From Anastrepha obliqua (Eukaryota > Arthropoda > Insecta > Diptera > Tephritidae), in assembly GCF_027943255.1 (NCBI RefSeq), contig NC_072897.1:17422044-17486043 (forward strand): a stretch of DNA of 64,000 bases, in the 5' to 3' direction. The first letter of the stretch is position 1, and the number at the start of each line of letters is the position of its first letter. A model generated the notes under the pieces. The model made no database searches. It worked only from the letters and a program-made list of their open reading frames with translations, and was not told where the DNA came from. Position numbers and translations under genes: made by a program. Positions 10,473 to 21,540 of this stretch are shown here, in pieces.

Positions 10473-12100
10473 CTGGTAAATAGGATGAGTTCAGTTTTAT
10501 TGGGGTTGACGCTTAGCCCATTTGCTTTTGACCAGTTTTCAACCATGTTTAGTAAATCCTGCATGACTTCTATGAGTGTATTGGGGAATTTCCCCCTTAC
10601 TACCATTGCAACATCGTCCGCATAGGCTACAACGTGTTGTCCTCTCTCCTCTAGGCTCTTTAGCAATGAGTTTAGTGCCAGCACCCATAGGAGAGGGGAC
10701 AGCACACCGCCTTGAGGTGTTCCTCTGCTAACTTTTTTCTTGATCTCTGAGTCCCCTAGGGTTGCAATCACAAATCTGCTCAAGAGCATGTTTTTGATGA
10801 ACTCAACCAGAGCGCCAGAGATCCCGAACTCCGTCAGTGCCTTTATTATGGTATCCGGTAGGATGTTGTTGAATGCGCCCTCGATATCTAGGAAAGCTAC
10901 CAGTGTGAATTCTTTATTATACATTGACTTCTCGATTTCTGTAACAAGTGAGTTAAGTGCTGTTTCGGTTGATTTCCCTTTACAGTACGCATGTTGTGAG
11001 ATGCTGACCTTATTAGGGCTGATGTTAGCCCTAATATGCTCTTCTAAAATTCTTTCTAATGTTTTTAGCAGAAAGGAGGATAGGCTTATTGGCCTGAAAT
11101 CCTTAGGTGTCGTGTGTGAACTTTTTCCCGCTTTAGGGATAAAGACCACTTCTACCTCTTTCCATGTTGATGGGACACTTTTCAGTTTCAGAGCGGCCTT
11201 AAATATGACCGTCAACCACTCCATGATGTAGTTTAGTGAATGTTGTATTTGGGCCGGGAATAATCCATCTGGGCCCGGTGATTTAAATGGTTTTAACGTG
11301 TTCACTGCCCAGGTTATCCTAGTTTCAGTGATTATTTCTTCAATGTCAGAGTTTGGTCTTTCTGTACCATTGTTGATTAACACGTTAGATGATTCGTTGC
11401 TGGGAAAGTGTGTGTCCACTAGCAACTTCAGAGTTTCGTCACTCGAAGTGGTCCAACTCCTGTCCGGTTTTTGGAGGTATCCGGTGGTATAGTGTTTTTT
11501 TGAAAGGATTTTACGCAGTCTGGAGGCCTCTGTGGTTCCTTCGATTTCTCCACAGAACGTTCTCCAACCAGACCTTTTCGCTTTCCTAACTTCTTTTTTG
11601 TAAATTTTTAGCTTACTGTAGTAGCAGTCCCAGTCTTTACTCTCTCGTGTCGCTTTCGCTCTATTAAACTGTCTTCTGCTGTCGTTTCTTAGTGTAGACA
11701 GGTCTTCTGACCACCAGGGCGGCTTTTTCTTCCCCACATACTTAATTAAGGGGCAAGCCTTGTTTAGCGCAGTTCTACAGACCTCCGTAAGGATTTGTAC
11801 GTGTTCGTTCAATAATTCTCTGTCTTCAATAGTAATAATTTGGGAGTTTGGAAGTCTTTCCTTAAGTTCTCGTTTATATATATGCCAGTTGGTCTTTTTC
11901 AAGTTCCTGCCGGCGGGCGGCGCCCGTGAGCTGTTTCCCCCAAATTTTATTTCTATGTAACGATGATGGGAGTAAGAGTGTTCATTCAGAACCCTCCCCT
12001 GCGTCATCTTTTCGTAGAGGGTTTGACAAACTAGCGTAATATCAAGAACTTCTTGTCTACTGCGCGTAATAAATGTAGGTTCGTTGCCTTTGTTACACAC
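10460..12100 (-). CDS. Element B truncated ORF2: EN tail, linker and RT
   Basis: This 546-codon open frame is readable without a stop up to about 12130. Residues 1-60 are the end of an apurinic-type endonuclease (TFITRSRQEV, SHHRYIEI; the Asp of SDHR is His here). Residues 60-220 are a basic linker. RT follows: KSPGPDGLFP, DFRPISLSSFLLKTLER, QHAYCKGKSTETAL, FLDIEGAFNN, GTPQGGVLSPLLW, AYADDVAMV, NPNKTELILF. Both RT catalytic motifs are intact. The thumb, RNase H and most of the endonuclease are missing. The frame ends a few codons past the junction with element A. It is a relic of a LOA/R1/I-group LINE, not a working gene. Confidence 0.88.
   Translation of the reverse strand: MCNKGNEPTFITRSRQEVLDITLVCQTLYEKMTQGRVLNEHSYSHHRYIEIKFGGNSSRAPPAGRNLKKTNWHIYKRELKERLPNSQIITIEDRELLNEHVQILTEVCRTALNKACPLIKYVGKKKPPWWSEDLSTLRNDSRRQFNRAKATRESKDWDCYYSKLKIYKKEVRKAKRSGWRTFCGEIEGTTEASRLRKILSKKHYTTGYLQKPDRSWTTSSDETLKLLVDTHFPSNESSNVLINNGTERPNSDIEEIITETRITWAVNTLKPFKSPGPDGLFPAQIQHSLNYIMEWLTVIFKAALKLKSVPSTWKEVEVVFIPKAGKSSHTTPKDFRPISLSSFLLKTLERILEEHIRANISPNKVSISQHAYCKGKSTETALNSLVTEIEKSMYNKEFTLVAFLDIEGAFNNILPDTIIKALTEFGISGALVEFIKNMLLSRFVIATLGDSEIKKKVSRGTPQGGVLSPLLWVLALNSLLKSLEERGQHVVAYADDVAMVVRGKFPNTLIEVMQDLLNMVENWSKANGLSVNPNKTELILFTRTGN
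10472..10473. other. Chimeric junction element A / element B (unit boundary)
   Basis: Left of this point the sequence matches the native element A through CAATTCCCAGTC (compare 52500-52511). Right of it comes the RT of element B, where native element A instead reads GGAATTCGATAAG. The same join recurs at 18844, 27208, 35395 and 43770. Confidence 0.93.
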
Positions 12101-12229
12101 TAAAAGCTTGTTGTAATTAAATAAAGCATATTTTAAGTTTTTGAAACTGATTGTATGTAGTAATTTTTAAATACTAAAACACATTGATTCAGTCCTATTA
12201 AAATGTAATGATCTTTGATATTTATTTAA

Positions 12230-12266
12230 GGGCTCCAACGCGAGCGAAGCCGCGGGTAACAGCTAG
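12230..12266 (+). mobile_element. Helitron-type 3' terminus fragment (U1)
   Basis: Same hairpin plus CTAG-T end as at 1207-1243. The 12131-12229 stretch before it shows no gene. Confidence 0.6.
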
Positions 12267-12553
12267 TATATATATACATATAATTGGCGCGTACACTTCT
12301 GTTAGGTGTTTGGCCAAGTTCCTCCTCCTATTTGTGGTGTGCGTCTTGATGTTGTTCCACAAATGGAGGGACCTACAGTTTCAAGCCGACTCCGAACGGC
12401 AGATATTTTTATGAGGAGCTTTTTCATGGCAGAAATACACTCGGAGGTTTGCCATTGCCTGCCGAGGGGCGACCGCTATTAGAAAATTTTTTGTATAAAT
12501 TTTGCTTTCACCGAGATTCGAACCAACGACCTCTCTGTGAATTCCGAATGGTA
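12267..12553 (-). mobile_element. SINE, minus strand (U1)
   Basis: Intact relative to U0, with the B box as the reverse complement of 12512-12525. It forms an inverted pair with the plus-strand copy at 14141. Confidence 0.72.
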
Positions 12554-12581
12554 AAAATAAATTCACTATACAAATGGTGAA

Positions 12582-13168
12582 AATTTGGCAAAGACGGTTC
12601 GTAAAACTCGAACATTTTTGGGTCATCGTGAAGCACCTTGTCGGACCGCAATACAGAAATTGGTGAAAAAATTGGAGCTGGATAAGTTAGTGATATGAAG
12701 AATAAAACCCGTGCACGTCGCTCAAGAACAACCGAAAATATTGCTGTTGGTGCTGAAAGTGTTGAAGAAAACCCAGGGTTATCCATTCCTAGTCGTTCTT
12801 TGGAATTAGGCATGAAAATGATCCGGAATTACGTCGAAATTACAAAAAATCAACTTGAGTGATTTTGGCCCGTTTCCACCTCGATGGCTTGGTCAGCAAG
12901 GAACTATCCTCAACGTGTGACTGTTTGGTGCGGTTTATAGTCAGCAGTAAATGTCTGTTCTGAATTTTGTTAGACATTAAATAAATAAATATATAAATAA
13001 AATGAACCTGGGGCAACAGTTACGGTGAACGGATTGCGCTATCGAGAGATGATTAACGATTTTTTATGGCCGGAATTGGATGGTATTGATCTGGACAACA
13101 TTTACTTTCAACAAGACGGCGCTACGTGCCACACAAGCAACGAAACTATTGGTCTTTTATCAAAATAG
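12582..13168 (+). pseudogene. Tc1/mariner transposase relic, uninterrupted (U1)
   Basis: This shows the pre-insertion state of the relic that LINE C splits in U0. It reads REAPCRTAIQKL, a frameshift, RRSRTTENIAV, SVEENPGLSIP, PQRVTVWCGL, an AT-rich gap, WPELDGIDLD and QQDGATCHT. The first and third catalytic residues are lost. Confidence 0.82.
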
Positions 13169-14140
13169 CACCTCTTATTGGAAAACCCTTTATATGCCTT
13201 GATTAGTCGCTCTGCTAATGCTTTTCCTGTTATCATTATCTTTCGCGTCATATGCGAGTGCTTTTTTATGTTTTATTCCTGTTTTGATGCAAGTTATTAT
13301 TTCGCGTGTATTCGTCCTTTTTATTTTTGTAAAATCATAATGGAAGTTGTTTTGGTTGTAGATTTTCTTTTCTTCGTCATTTGATAGAACTTTTTCAAAC
13401 TAATTTGCCAAATTTTTCGCCTTTTCCTTTTTTGTAAGGGCCCATTAATTGTCATCTTTCTTTAATAGTGGTTGATGTTTTACTTGTGCTTTTAATGCTT
13501 TAGTACATTTCCATAAAGTGTAGTTTGAATCTTGATTGGGAGTCAGGTTCTTTAAATAGTTTTCGGGGTTCTTTGTTATTTCTTTTGTAAAAGGTATCCT
13601 TTAGAATATTTGTAGCTAGGTTTAGTTTTCTTTTGTCGTCAGGTGATCTACTTTTTTGCCATCTTTCACTGAACTTTCTTTTTTCAATAATTTGCTTCTT
13701 AATAGAAATGTCAGTTACTGCCGTATTTGTTCTATTTGCTTGCTTTGGTGCCGATCTGATCCCAGCTTCTAGGAATACGTCGTTGAAATGGATAATGGCA
13801 CGTTCAATGTCAAGTTGCGCTTTTAATATCACATTTGATATAAGTTGATCATTAATATGGTGACGGAAATTTTTCCAGTTGGTCCTGTCATTAAGTATGC
13901 GATAAGATGTATTTATTGATTTAATGTAACTTACATATTCAAGTAATATCGGCGAGTGGTCAAAAGAAAGTTCATAGCACGACTGAATTGTTAATTGGCT
14001 ATGGCCTATGTTTTTGATTATTCAAAAATCGATAAAGTCTGGCATTTTCTTTGAATCAGTAGGCCAAAAGGTAGGTTCTCCGGTACTTATAAATCTGCAA
14101 TTGTTTTTGTTAATTGCGTTTATGAGAATACACCCCCTTT
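13169..14140 (-). pseudogene. Jockey-type LINE fragment (U1)
   Basis: Same fragment as in U0. An extra base (GGGGTTC instead of GGGATC near 13566), shared with U2, ends the linker frame early at 13500-13832. Confidence 0.8.
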
Positions 14141-14268
14141 CGAGTGTATATCTGCCGTTCGGAGTCGGCTTGAAACTGTAGGTCCCTCCATTTGTGGAAC
14201 AACATCAAGACGCACACCACAAATAGGAGGATTAGCTCGGCCAAACACCCAAAAAGGGTGTACGCGCC

Positions 14269-14301
<33 letters not shown>
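14141..14301 (+). mobile_element. SINE fragment, plus strand, with TA tract (U1)
   Basis: SINE body 14141-14271, TA tract about 14272-14301. The tract length varies between units and is shortest in U0. Confidence 0.75.
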
Positions 14302-14307
<6 letters not shown>

Positions 14308-14873
14308 TTTCGCATCCCTTGTAGTTGGTGGTAATGGCTACGTCCACATAGGAGCATTTTACTTCCTTCAAAACACATAAAATAATAAAAGCATATATAC
14401 TTACTAGTCAATAGTTAATAGTGCAACAACGTTACCTTGATAGATTACCAAGGGCTCAGATCTTTTACTTTTAATTTCAGTTTCTATCACTTTTACCACG
14501 ATATAGCAGGTTTAAAATCGAGGTTTTTATTTATGTATAAAGTATTTCTTATAAATGTTTGTATAGTGAAGAAATATTGTTAGATATTTAGCAAGGAAAT
14601 TAATGTACAATATTGCAACTCTTTATTTGTTCAAAGTGTCAAGATTGTTGCACTGAAAACAGAATGAGTGATATCTTTCAAGAGAACACCGTCAGCGGGT
14701 GGAAATCTTTAGGCAAGGAGGAAGATGTTCACAGTGAGTTTTTGTTTTTCAACTTAAGTAAATACTTAGTCTTGCCATGAATTCTGTGCCATTCCGTTAT
14801 TTTTGATTCTGTTCATATGCATTATCTACTAATAAATTATACTCAGTTTCCTAACAAATTTCGCTTGTTAACA
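14302..14873. other. No gene recognised
   Basis: AT-rich DNA after the SINE tail. No ORF, TIR or tRNA-like feature could be supported. It holds the 13-bp CAGATCTTTTACT-type segment missing from U0. Confidence 0.5.
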
Positions 14874-15212
14874 ATGGAGTGGGAAGCTAAGGAAAATGGG
14901 ATTGCACTGATTACATAACATAAGTGTGGTGGAGCAAGTGAGATTTTCGAATTGCTTAAAAATTTTAATATTTCGAGAATGTTTGTCTACCGCACGATCA
15001 AACGCTTTTCCCAAACGTCTGAAGTGACAGACAGAAAAAGAAGTTTTTAATAATCAAAACGACAACATCTATGCTAAACCTTCTAAAGACGCCAAAATTT
15101 TAGGGTTCAGCGTGACCACCAGCGAGCCTCCGTAATGATTCGTTGTGGAATGTCTTCTGCATTTGCTGAATGGCATAATCGTTTGAAAGCAAATGGTGAC
15201 CATTTCGAATGA
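14874..15212 (+). pseudogene. Second mariner-like transposase relic (U1)
   Basis: Same helix-turn-helix remnant and C-terminal scrap as at 6458-6796. Confidence 0.62.
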
Positions 15213-16397
15213 AAACTAAATTTTTTTTTTAATATTTGCATGATGAAATAAAACTAGCTTCATTAATAAAAGTATTATAATTTCATATCTTTAACGGACT
15301 TAACTTATAACAGGGCAAAATAAATGAGTATGATAAGTGTTTTACCGCATGGTAGTACAGCAGCAGTACGTTCATTTTCCACAGTGAAAGTTATATTATT
15401 GCCCAAAAGAGAAATTCCTTAAAAACTTAAGAAAAAGAGGCACAATTAACAACATTATATTTTCCAAAGAAATGTGTCTTGAACATGAAGTATTTTTTCT
15501 TTCAAAAGATTTAATAAGTTTATATAAGAAATTTAATTTTAAAGATGGAAACTTTGTTCCGAGGACCTAAATGTTTTCATATGTTCTGTTCTTAAGAACT
15601 GCATTTCACTAAATGAATTGCATTTATACGTAGAGGGTGAATTCCTACATTTAAAAGTACAAAGTATTAGTCTCTTTCATTTCTACACTTCAGTAGATTA
15701 TAATGCCAAATATGCGGAACCACGGTTAGATGCTGATTTCAACTAGTTTGCGTTAGTTATAAATTTTCTTTAAGAACGGTTTAAAAATATAAGAGATTAA
15801 TTCTTTGCATTTTTACATTTAGGAACCCATCCATATTAACACAAAGTAACATACTACATATAATTTTCAAATTAGTGTACACGATAAGTCGAAAAGTTAT
15901 TAACCGAATTTTTTCGAAGCAAAAGTATTAGGAAAGTTCGCCCCAAAACTCATTTTTTAAGCATTTTATTCCGCCACTTTTTTTCATTCATATAGAAATT
16001 ATGACCTTAGTAAACAAAACAATGTTTGGACTTTTGTATTCAAGTCTGACGCCGATAATACAATGCCCGCCGATTGAGATGCCTCGCTGCAACCTTCCTG
16101 GAAGAATTGAGCCATTTTAAATAATTAAAATAAAAAAAATATATATATTATTTTAATGTATAAATACCAATTTTGAAAAAAACATATCGACTTCGTCGAG
16201 AGTGCGGTCGAAAATTCAAAATTGAAATTTGAAAAGGTCGAGCCAAGGAGCACCAGGAGATTTGGTGGCTCCTAAAACACTCAGGCTAAAGAGCACATTG
16301 CATTTATAGCTCTGGAATGGGGGTATATAGTCAAGGAGGGAAGGAGAAAAGTATCAGAGAAAGAGATAGGAAAGAATAGAGACAGAGATAGAGATAG
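15213..16397. other. AT-rich DNA and purine tract distal to element A
   Basis: No credible coding region. The 86-bp block found in U0, U3 and U4 is absent near 15906. A purine-rich tract lies at about 16335-16398. Read on the minus strand it is a CT-rich sequence just after the RNase H frame. Confidence 0.5.
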
Positions 16398-16823
16398 TTA
16401 GTCCTGTGAGAATTTTCCAGATTCTTTGGCAAATCTGTAAATATCCTCCAGTTTTCCCGGAACCCATATAAGTACAAGCCTGTTTTGTCTTGCGACAGAA
16501 TTATGCTTCTTCTTACATTCTTGAACAATCTTTGAGGTTTGCTTCGCGTTCTCCAGGGCCTTCAATGCAGCCTGACTATCACTGAAGACTCCAATCTGTT
16601 TCCCGCTCCCTCTTCTCTCGATTATTAATTCGGCTACTTTTAGGATGGCAAAAACTTTTGTTTGGAAAACAGTTGCCATTCCCCCCATAGCATAGTGATA
16701 CTTATTACTATCGTTTAAGTACCATCCGGCTCCAGACTCTATTTCATTCTTGGACGCATCGGTAAAGAAAATATCCGTCAAGCCTCCCTGCATGCATTCT
16801 GGATTGCTCCATTGCTCACGCAA
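16398..16823 (-). pseudogene. Element A RNase H, Glu to Lys (U1)
   Basis: FFTDASKNE, VFQTKVFAI and FSDSQAAL, ending VLIWVPGKLED. The conserved Glu is Lys in U1-U4 but Glu in U0 and U5. After WVPG the frame leaves the RNase H fold, so the His and final Asp are absent. Confidence 0.85.
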
Positions 16824-17356
16824 TGGAAATCTGACATCAAATTTCCTTCCAAATGAAACTGTGGTGCCAAAAACAGTGGATACTGCTCCGACAGCAACTT
16901 AAAGATTTCTCTGTGTCCCGAAGTTCCATCTTCGTGCCAGAAACCATATTTATGGAGTCTACACATTGCTTTTATTGCTTCCGGTTGTATCTTAAGATTC
17001 AGGGGCAGCAAATCAAGCATAGCATTTAGGGCATCACCAGAGGTTGTACTCATGGCACCCGTGATGCATAAACATACACTTCTTTGCAGCCTGTATAGTT
17101 CCCGGATTGAGGATTTAACCATGCTCCGTCGCCACCAGACCACAGAAGCGTAAGTGATGATTGGTCTGATAAGTGCTGTGTATATCCATAGGACCACAGC
17201 AGGTTTCAGACCCCAGGTTTTGCCAAAGGCTCTACGGCATTGCTGAAAAATCTTCAATGCACGGTTCACCTTCAGTGAAACGTGTGTCTCCCAAATCAGC
17301 TTTTTATCCAAGATTACTCCTAGATATTTAACTTCGTTGGAAAGACCAAGTGTCAC
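16778..17356 (-). pseudogene. Element A RT thumb and connection (U1)
   Basis: 192 codons as in U0, ending in the shared frameshift. It carries RRAFGKTWGL where U0 and U2 have RIAFGKTWGL. Confidence 0.85.
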
Positions 17357-17395
17357 ACCTTTCAGTGTTGGAAGACTGAGTCCACCAAATTTCCG

Positions 17396-18499
17396 TTATC
17401 TCGTAAACAAGACTATGGTTGTTTTGTTCGGATTAACGGAAAGACATTGTCTTATGCACCAGTCATCGATTTTGTTAAGAAACCTCCGCACTTTCGTGCA
17501 AAGCCTCCTTAGGGATTTATCCGATGTTAGCGCACAGACGTCGTCCCCATATGCTTGGACGTGAAAGCCGAGTTCCTGCATCTCCACTAATAGAGAGTCT
17601 ACGACGAAGCACCATAGCAGCGGAGAAAGAACACCCCCTTGGGGACATCCTTGCTTGGCCCTGACTGTGATTTGTTCGTCACTGCTCCCACCAGCGGTTA
17701 ACAGCCTCTCAGAGAGCATGGAATATATCCATTTTATAATGGCTTGATTAACTCCGTGTCGTTCGGCAGAAGAACATATCGAGCCGAAAGTGGCATTATC
17801 AAAAGCTCCCTCAATGACCACGAACACGCCCATTGTGTATTCGTCAGCTTCCAGCCCGGCTTCAAACTTGCTAGCCAGATCGTGTAAGGCTGATTCACAT
17901 GATTTTGCACTCTGGTAAGCGTGTTGATTTCTACTAAGTGGACTTCTCGGCAATACCCCCACTCGAATATGTTTCTCCACCACTCGTTCCAGACTTTTCA
18001 ACATGAACGATGTCAAACTGATTGGTCTAAAACTTTTTGCTAGGGAATAGTCATCTTGTCCTGGTTTCGGAATTAATACTACTCTTACGCGTCGCCATTG
18101 GGATGGTATATAACCAAATACAAGACAGGCTATGAAGATCCTTTTCAGGGCCTCAATCAGCCTGTCTCCTCCTTTTTTAAGAATTCCTGGATATATTCCG
18201 TCAGGTTCAGGGGACTTAAAGTTCTCAGAGGAAGACAAGGAAAACCTTATCGATTCCCTTGTCACTATCCGACTAGCAATATACCAGCTGTACCTAGAGG
18301 TTCCACCGTTGCTACCGTTATTGTTCATGCCACTCTCTGCTTCAGAGAGAGTTCTACTACCCGGAAAATGGGTTTCGAGTAGAGCATTAAACGTTTCCGA
18401 TTTGGAAAAGGTGTATGAACCATCAGGTTTTCGAATGGAATCCAGCCTTACTGAACGGTCTAGATGAAGGACCTTACAAAGTCTCGCTGTTTCCCTCAT
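17396..18499 (-). pseudogene. Element A reverse transcriptase core (U1)
   Basis: 367 codons with YGDD retained but VFVVIEGAFDN lacking the first catalytic Asp, so predicted inactive. The linker and EN tail continue from 18500 to the junction at 18844. Confidence 0.88.
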
Positions 18500-18831
18500 T
18501 TCTTCGACGTTACTGCAGAAATTTCTATAGGATTCAAGTTTGGCTTTCCGTAGTTTTTTCTTATATTCTGTCTGTATAAGTCGATGATAAGCTCTGTTTT
18601 AGTCTTCCAGGTCTTATTAAGAAGTTTCCTCGACCGTACACGAAGCTTTGCCTGAGTGGACACAGTTCCTCAAAGCAATTGATTAAAGTACCTTCCAATT
18701 TCTAATAAGTATCTTCAATCATTTCTACGGATTTGAGTTTTTTCAGGTTTGGTAATCGCTCTGTTACAAGCTCACCATACCTGTCCCAGTCCACATTTCG
18801 AGGATTCCTACCGGAAGGTACTGATATTGTG

Positions 18832-20472
18832 TCAATTCCCAGTCCTGGTAAATAGGATGAGTTCAGTTTTATTGGGGTTGACGCTTAGCCCATTTGCTTT
18901 TGACCAGTTTTCAACCATGTTTAGTAAATCCTGCATGACTTCTATGAGTGTATTGGGGAATTTCCCCCTTACTACCATTGCAACATCGTCCGCATAGGCT
19001 ACAACGTGTTGTCCTCTCTCCTCTAGGCTCTTTAGCAATGAGTTTAGTGCCAGCACCCATAGGAGAGGGGACAGCACACCGCCTTGAGGTGTTCCTCTGC
19101 TAACTTTTTTCTTGATCTCTGAGTCCCCTAGGGTTGCGATCACAAATCTGCTCAAGAGCATGTTTTTGATGAACTCAACCAGAGCGCCAGAGATCCCGAA
19201 CTCCGTCAGTGCCTTTATTATGGTATCCGGTAGGATGTTGTTGAATGCGCCCTCGATATCTAGGAAGGCTACCAGTGTGAATTCTTTATTATACATTGAC
19301 TTCTCGATTTCTGTAACAAGTGAGTTAAGTGCTGTTTCGGTTGATTTCCCTTTACAGTACGCATGTTGTGAGATGCTGACCTTATTAGGGCTGATGTTAG
19401 CCCTAATATGCTCTTCTAAAATTCTTTCTAATGTTTTTAGCAGAAAGGAGGATAGGCTTATTGGCCTGAAATCCTTAGGTGTCGTGTGTGAACTTTTTCC
19501 CGCTTTAGGGATAAAGACCACTTCTACCTCTTTCCATGTTGATGGGACACTTTTCAGTTTCAGAGCGGCCTTAAATATGACCGTCAACCACTCCATGATG
19601 TAGTTTAGTGAATGTTGTATTTGGGCCGGGAATAATCCATCTGGGCCCGGTGATTTAAATGGTTTTAACGTGTTCACTGCCCAGGTTATCCTAGTTTCAG
19701 TGATTATTTCTTCAATGTCAGAGTTTGGTCTTTCTGTACCATTGTTGATTAACACGTTAGATGATTCGTTGCTGGGAAAGTGTGTGTCCACTAGCAACTT
19801 CAGAGTTTCGTCACTCGAAGTGGTCCAACTCCTGTCCGGTTTTTGGAGGTATCCGGTGGTATAGTGTTTTTTTGAAAGGATTTTACGCAGTCTGGAGGCC
19901 TCTGTGGTTCCTTCGATTTCTCCACAGAACGTTCTCCAACCAGACCTTTTCGCTTTCCTAACTTCTTTTTTGTAAATTTTTAGCTTACTGTAGTAGCAGT
20001 CCCAGTCTTTACTCTCTCGTGTCGCTTTCGCTCTATTAAACTGTCTTCTGCTGTCGTTTCTTAGTGTAGACAGGTCTTCTGACCACCAGGGCGGCTTTTT
20101 CTTCCCCACATACTTAATTAAGGGGCAAGCCTTGTTTAGCGCAGTTCTACAGACCTCCGTAAGGATTTGTACGTGTTCGTTCAATAATTCTCTGTCTTCA
20201 ATAGTAATAATTTGGGAGTTTGGAAGTCTTTCCTTAAGTTCTCGTTTATATATATGCCAGTTGGTCTTTTTCAAGTTCCTGCCGGCGGGCGGCGCCCGTG
20301 AGCTGTTTCCCCCAAATTTTATTTCTATGTAACGATGATGGGAGTAAGAGTGTTCATTCAGAACCCTCCCCTGCGTCATCTTTTCGTAGAGGGTTTGACA
20401 AACTAGCGTAATATCAAGAACTTCTTGTCTACTGCGCGTAATAAATGTAGGTTCGTTGCCTTTGTTACACAC
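18832..20472 (-). CDS. Element B truncated ORF2 (U2)
   Basis: 546 codons, apparently the same protein as in U1, including the His in place of Asp in the endonuclease SDHR motif and an intact AYADDVAMV. Confidence 0.87.
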   Translation of the reverse strand: MCNKGNEPTFITRSRQEVLDITLVCQTLYEKMTQGRVLNEHSYSHHRYIEIKFGGNSSRAPPAGRNLKKTNWHIYKRELKERLPNSQIITIEDRELLNEHVQILTEVCRTALNKACPLIKYVGKKKPPWWSEDLSTLRNDSRRQFNRAKATRESKDWDCYYSKLKIYKKEVRKAKRSGWRTFCGEIEGTTEASRLRKILSKKHYTTGYLQKPDRSWTTSSDETLKLLVDTHFPSNESSNVLINNGTERPNSDIEEIITETRITWAVNTLKPFKSPGPDGLFPAQIQHSLNYIMEWLTVIFKAALKLKSVPSTWKEVEVVFIPKAGKSSHTTPKDFRPISLSSFLLKTLERILEEHIRANISPNKVSISQHAYCKGKSTETALNSLVTEIEKSMYNKEFTLVAFLDIEGAFNNILPDTIIKALTEFGISGALVEFIKNMLLSRFVIATLGDSEIKKKVSRGTPQGGVLSPLLWVLALNSLLKSLEERGQHVVAYADDVAMVVRGKFPNTLIEVMQDLLNMVENWSKANGLSVNPNKTELILFTRTGN

Positions 20473-20601
20473 TAAAAGCTTGTTGTAATTAAATAAAGCA
20501 TATTTTAAGTTTTTGAAACTGATTGTATGTAGTAATTTTTAAATACTAAAACACATTGATTCAGTCCTATTAAAATGTAATGATCTTTGATATTTATTTA
20601 A

Positions 20602-20638
20602 GGGCTCCAACGCGAGCGAAGCCGCGGGTAACAGCTAG
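20602..20638 (+). mobile_element. Helitron-type 3' terminus fragment (U2)
   Basis: Hairpin and CTAG at 20635-20638. Confidence 0.6.
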
Positions 20639-20925
20639 TATATATATACATATAATTGGCGCGTACACTTCTGTTAGGTGTTTGGCCAAGCTCCTCCTCC
20701 TATTTGTGGTGTGCGTCTTGATGTTGTTCCACAAATGGAGGGACCTACAGTTTCAAGCCGACTCCGAACGGCAGATATTTTTATGAGGAGCTTTTTCATG
20801 GCAGAAATACACTCGGAGGTTTGCCATTGCCTGCCGAGGGGCGACCGCTATTAGAAAATTTTTTGTATAAATTTTGCTTTCACCGAGATTCGAACCAACG
20901 ACCTCTCTGTGAATTCCGAATGGTA
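20639..20925 (-). mobile_element. SINE, minus strand (U2)
   Basis: As U1. The B box is the reverse complement of the segment around 20884-20897. Confidence 0.72.
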
Positions 20926-20953
20926 AAAATAAATTCACTATACAAATGGTGAA

Positions 20954-21540
20954 AATTTGGCAAAGACGGTTCGTAAAACTCGAACATTTTTGGGTCATCG
21001 TGAAGCACCTTGTCGGACCGCAATACAGAAATTGGTGAAAAAATTGGAGCTGGATAAGTTAGTGATATGAAGAATAAAACCCGTGCACGTCGCTCAAGAA
21101 CAACCGAAAATATTGCTGTTGGTGCTGAAAGTGTTGAAGAAAACCCAGGGTTATCCATTCCTAGTCGTTCTTTGGAATTAGGCATGAAAATGATCCGGAA
21201 TTACGTCGAAATTACAAAAAATCAACTTGAGTGATTTTGGCCCGTTTCCACCTCGATGGCTTGGTCAGCAAGGAACTATCCTCAACGTGTGACTGTTTGG
21301 TGCGGTTTATAGTCAGCAGTAAATGTCTGTTCTGAATTTTGTTAGACATTAAATAAATAAATATATAAATAAAATGAACCTGGGGCAACAGTTACGGTGA
21401 ACGGATTGCGCTATCGAGAGATGATTAACGATTTTTTATGGCCGGAATTGGATGGTATTGATCTGGACAACATTTACTTTCAACAAGACGGCGCTACGTG
21501 CCACACAAGCAACGAAACTATTGGTCTTTTATCAAAATAG
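20954..21540 (+). pseudogene. Tc1/mariner transposase relic (U2)
   Basis: Uninterrupted, same lesions as U1. Confidence 0.8.

Larger units (their letters stand above)
10473..18844. repeat. Tandem array unit U1 (reference unit, 8372 bp)
   Basis: Complete unit between two identical chimeric junctions. Contents from left: B 10473-12130, Helitron end to 12266, SINE (-) 12267-12553, mariner relic 12582-13168, Jockey fragment 13169-14140, SINE (+) 14141-14301, no gene 14302-14873, mariner-like relic 14874-15212, AT-rich DNA 15213-16397, element A 16398-18844. It is of the type lacking the 86-bp block (near 15906) and has the extra G in the Jockey ORF, shared only with U2. Confidence 0.95.

Noticed and set aside
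10377..11960. Plus-strand ORFs opposite elements A and B (for example 10740-11231, 9760-10095)
   Set aside because: Antisense shadows of the RT frames, with no domain and no independent conservation.
15300..15560. Possible short peptide region after the second mariner relic
   Set aside because: A few in-frame stretches without stops, but no start, no domain and multiple stops. Treated as non-coding.
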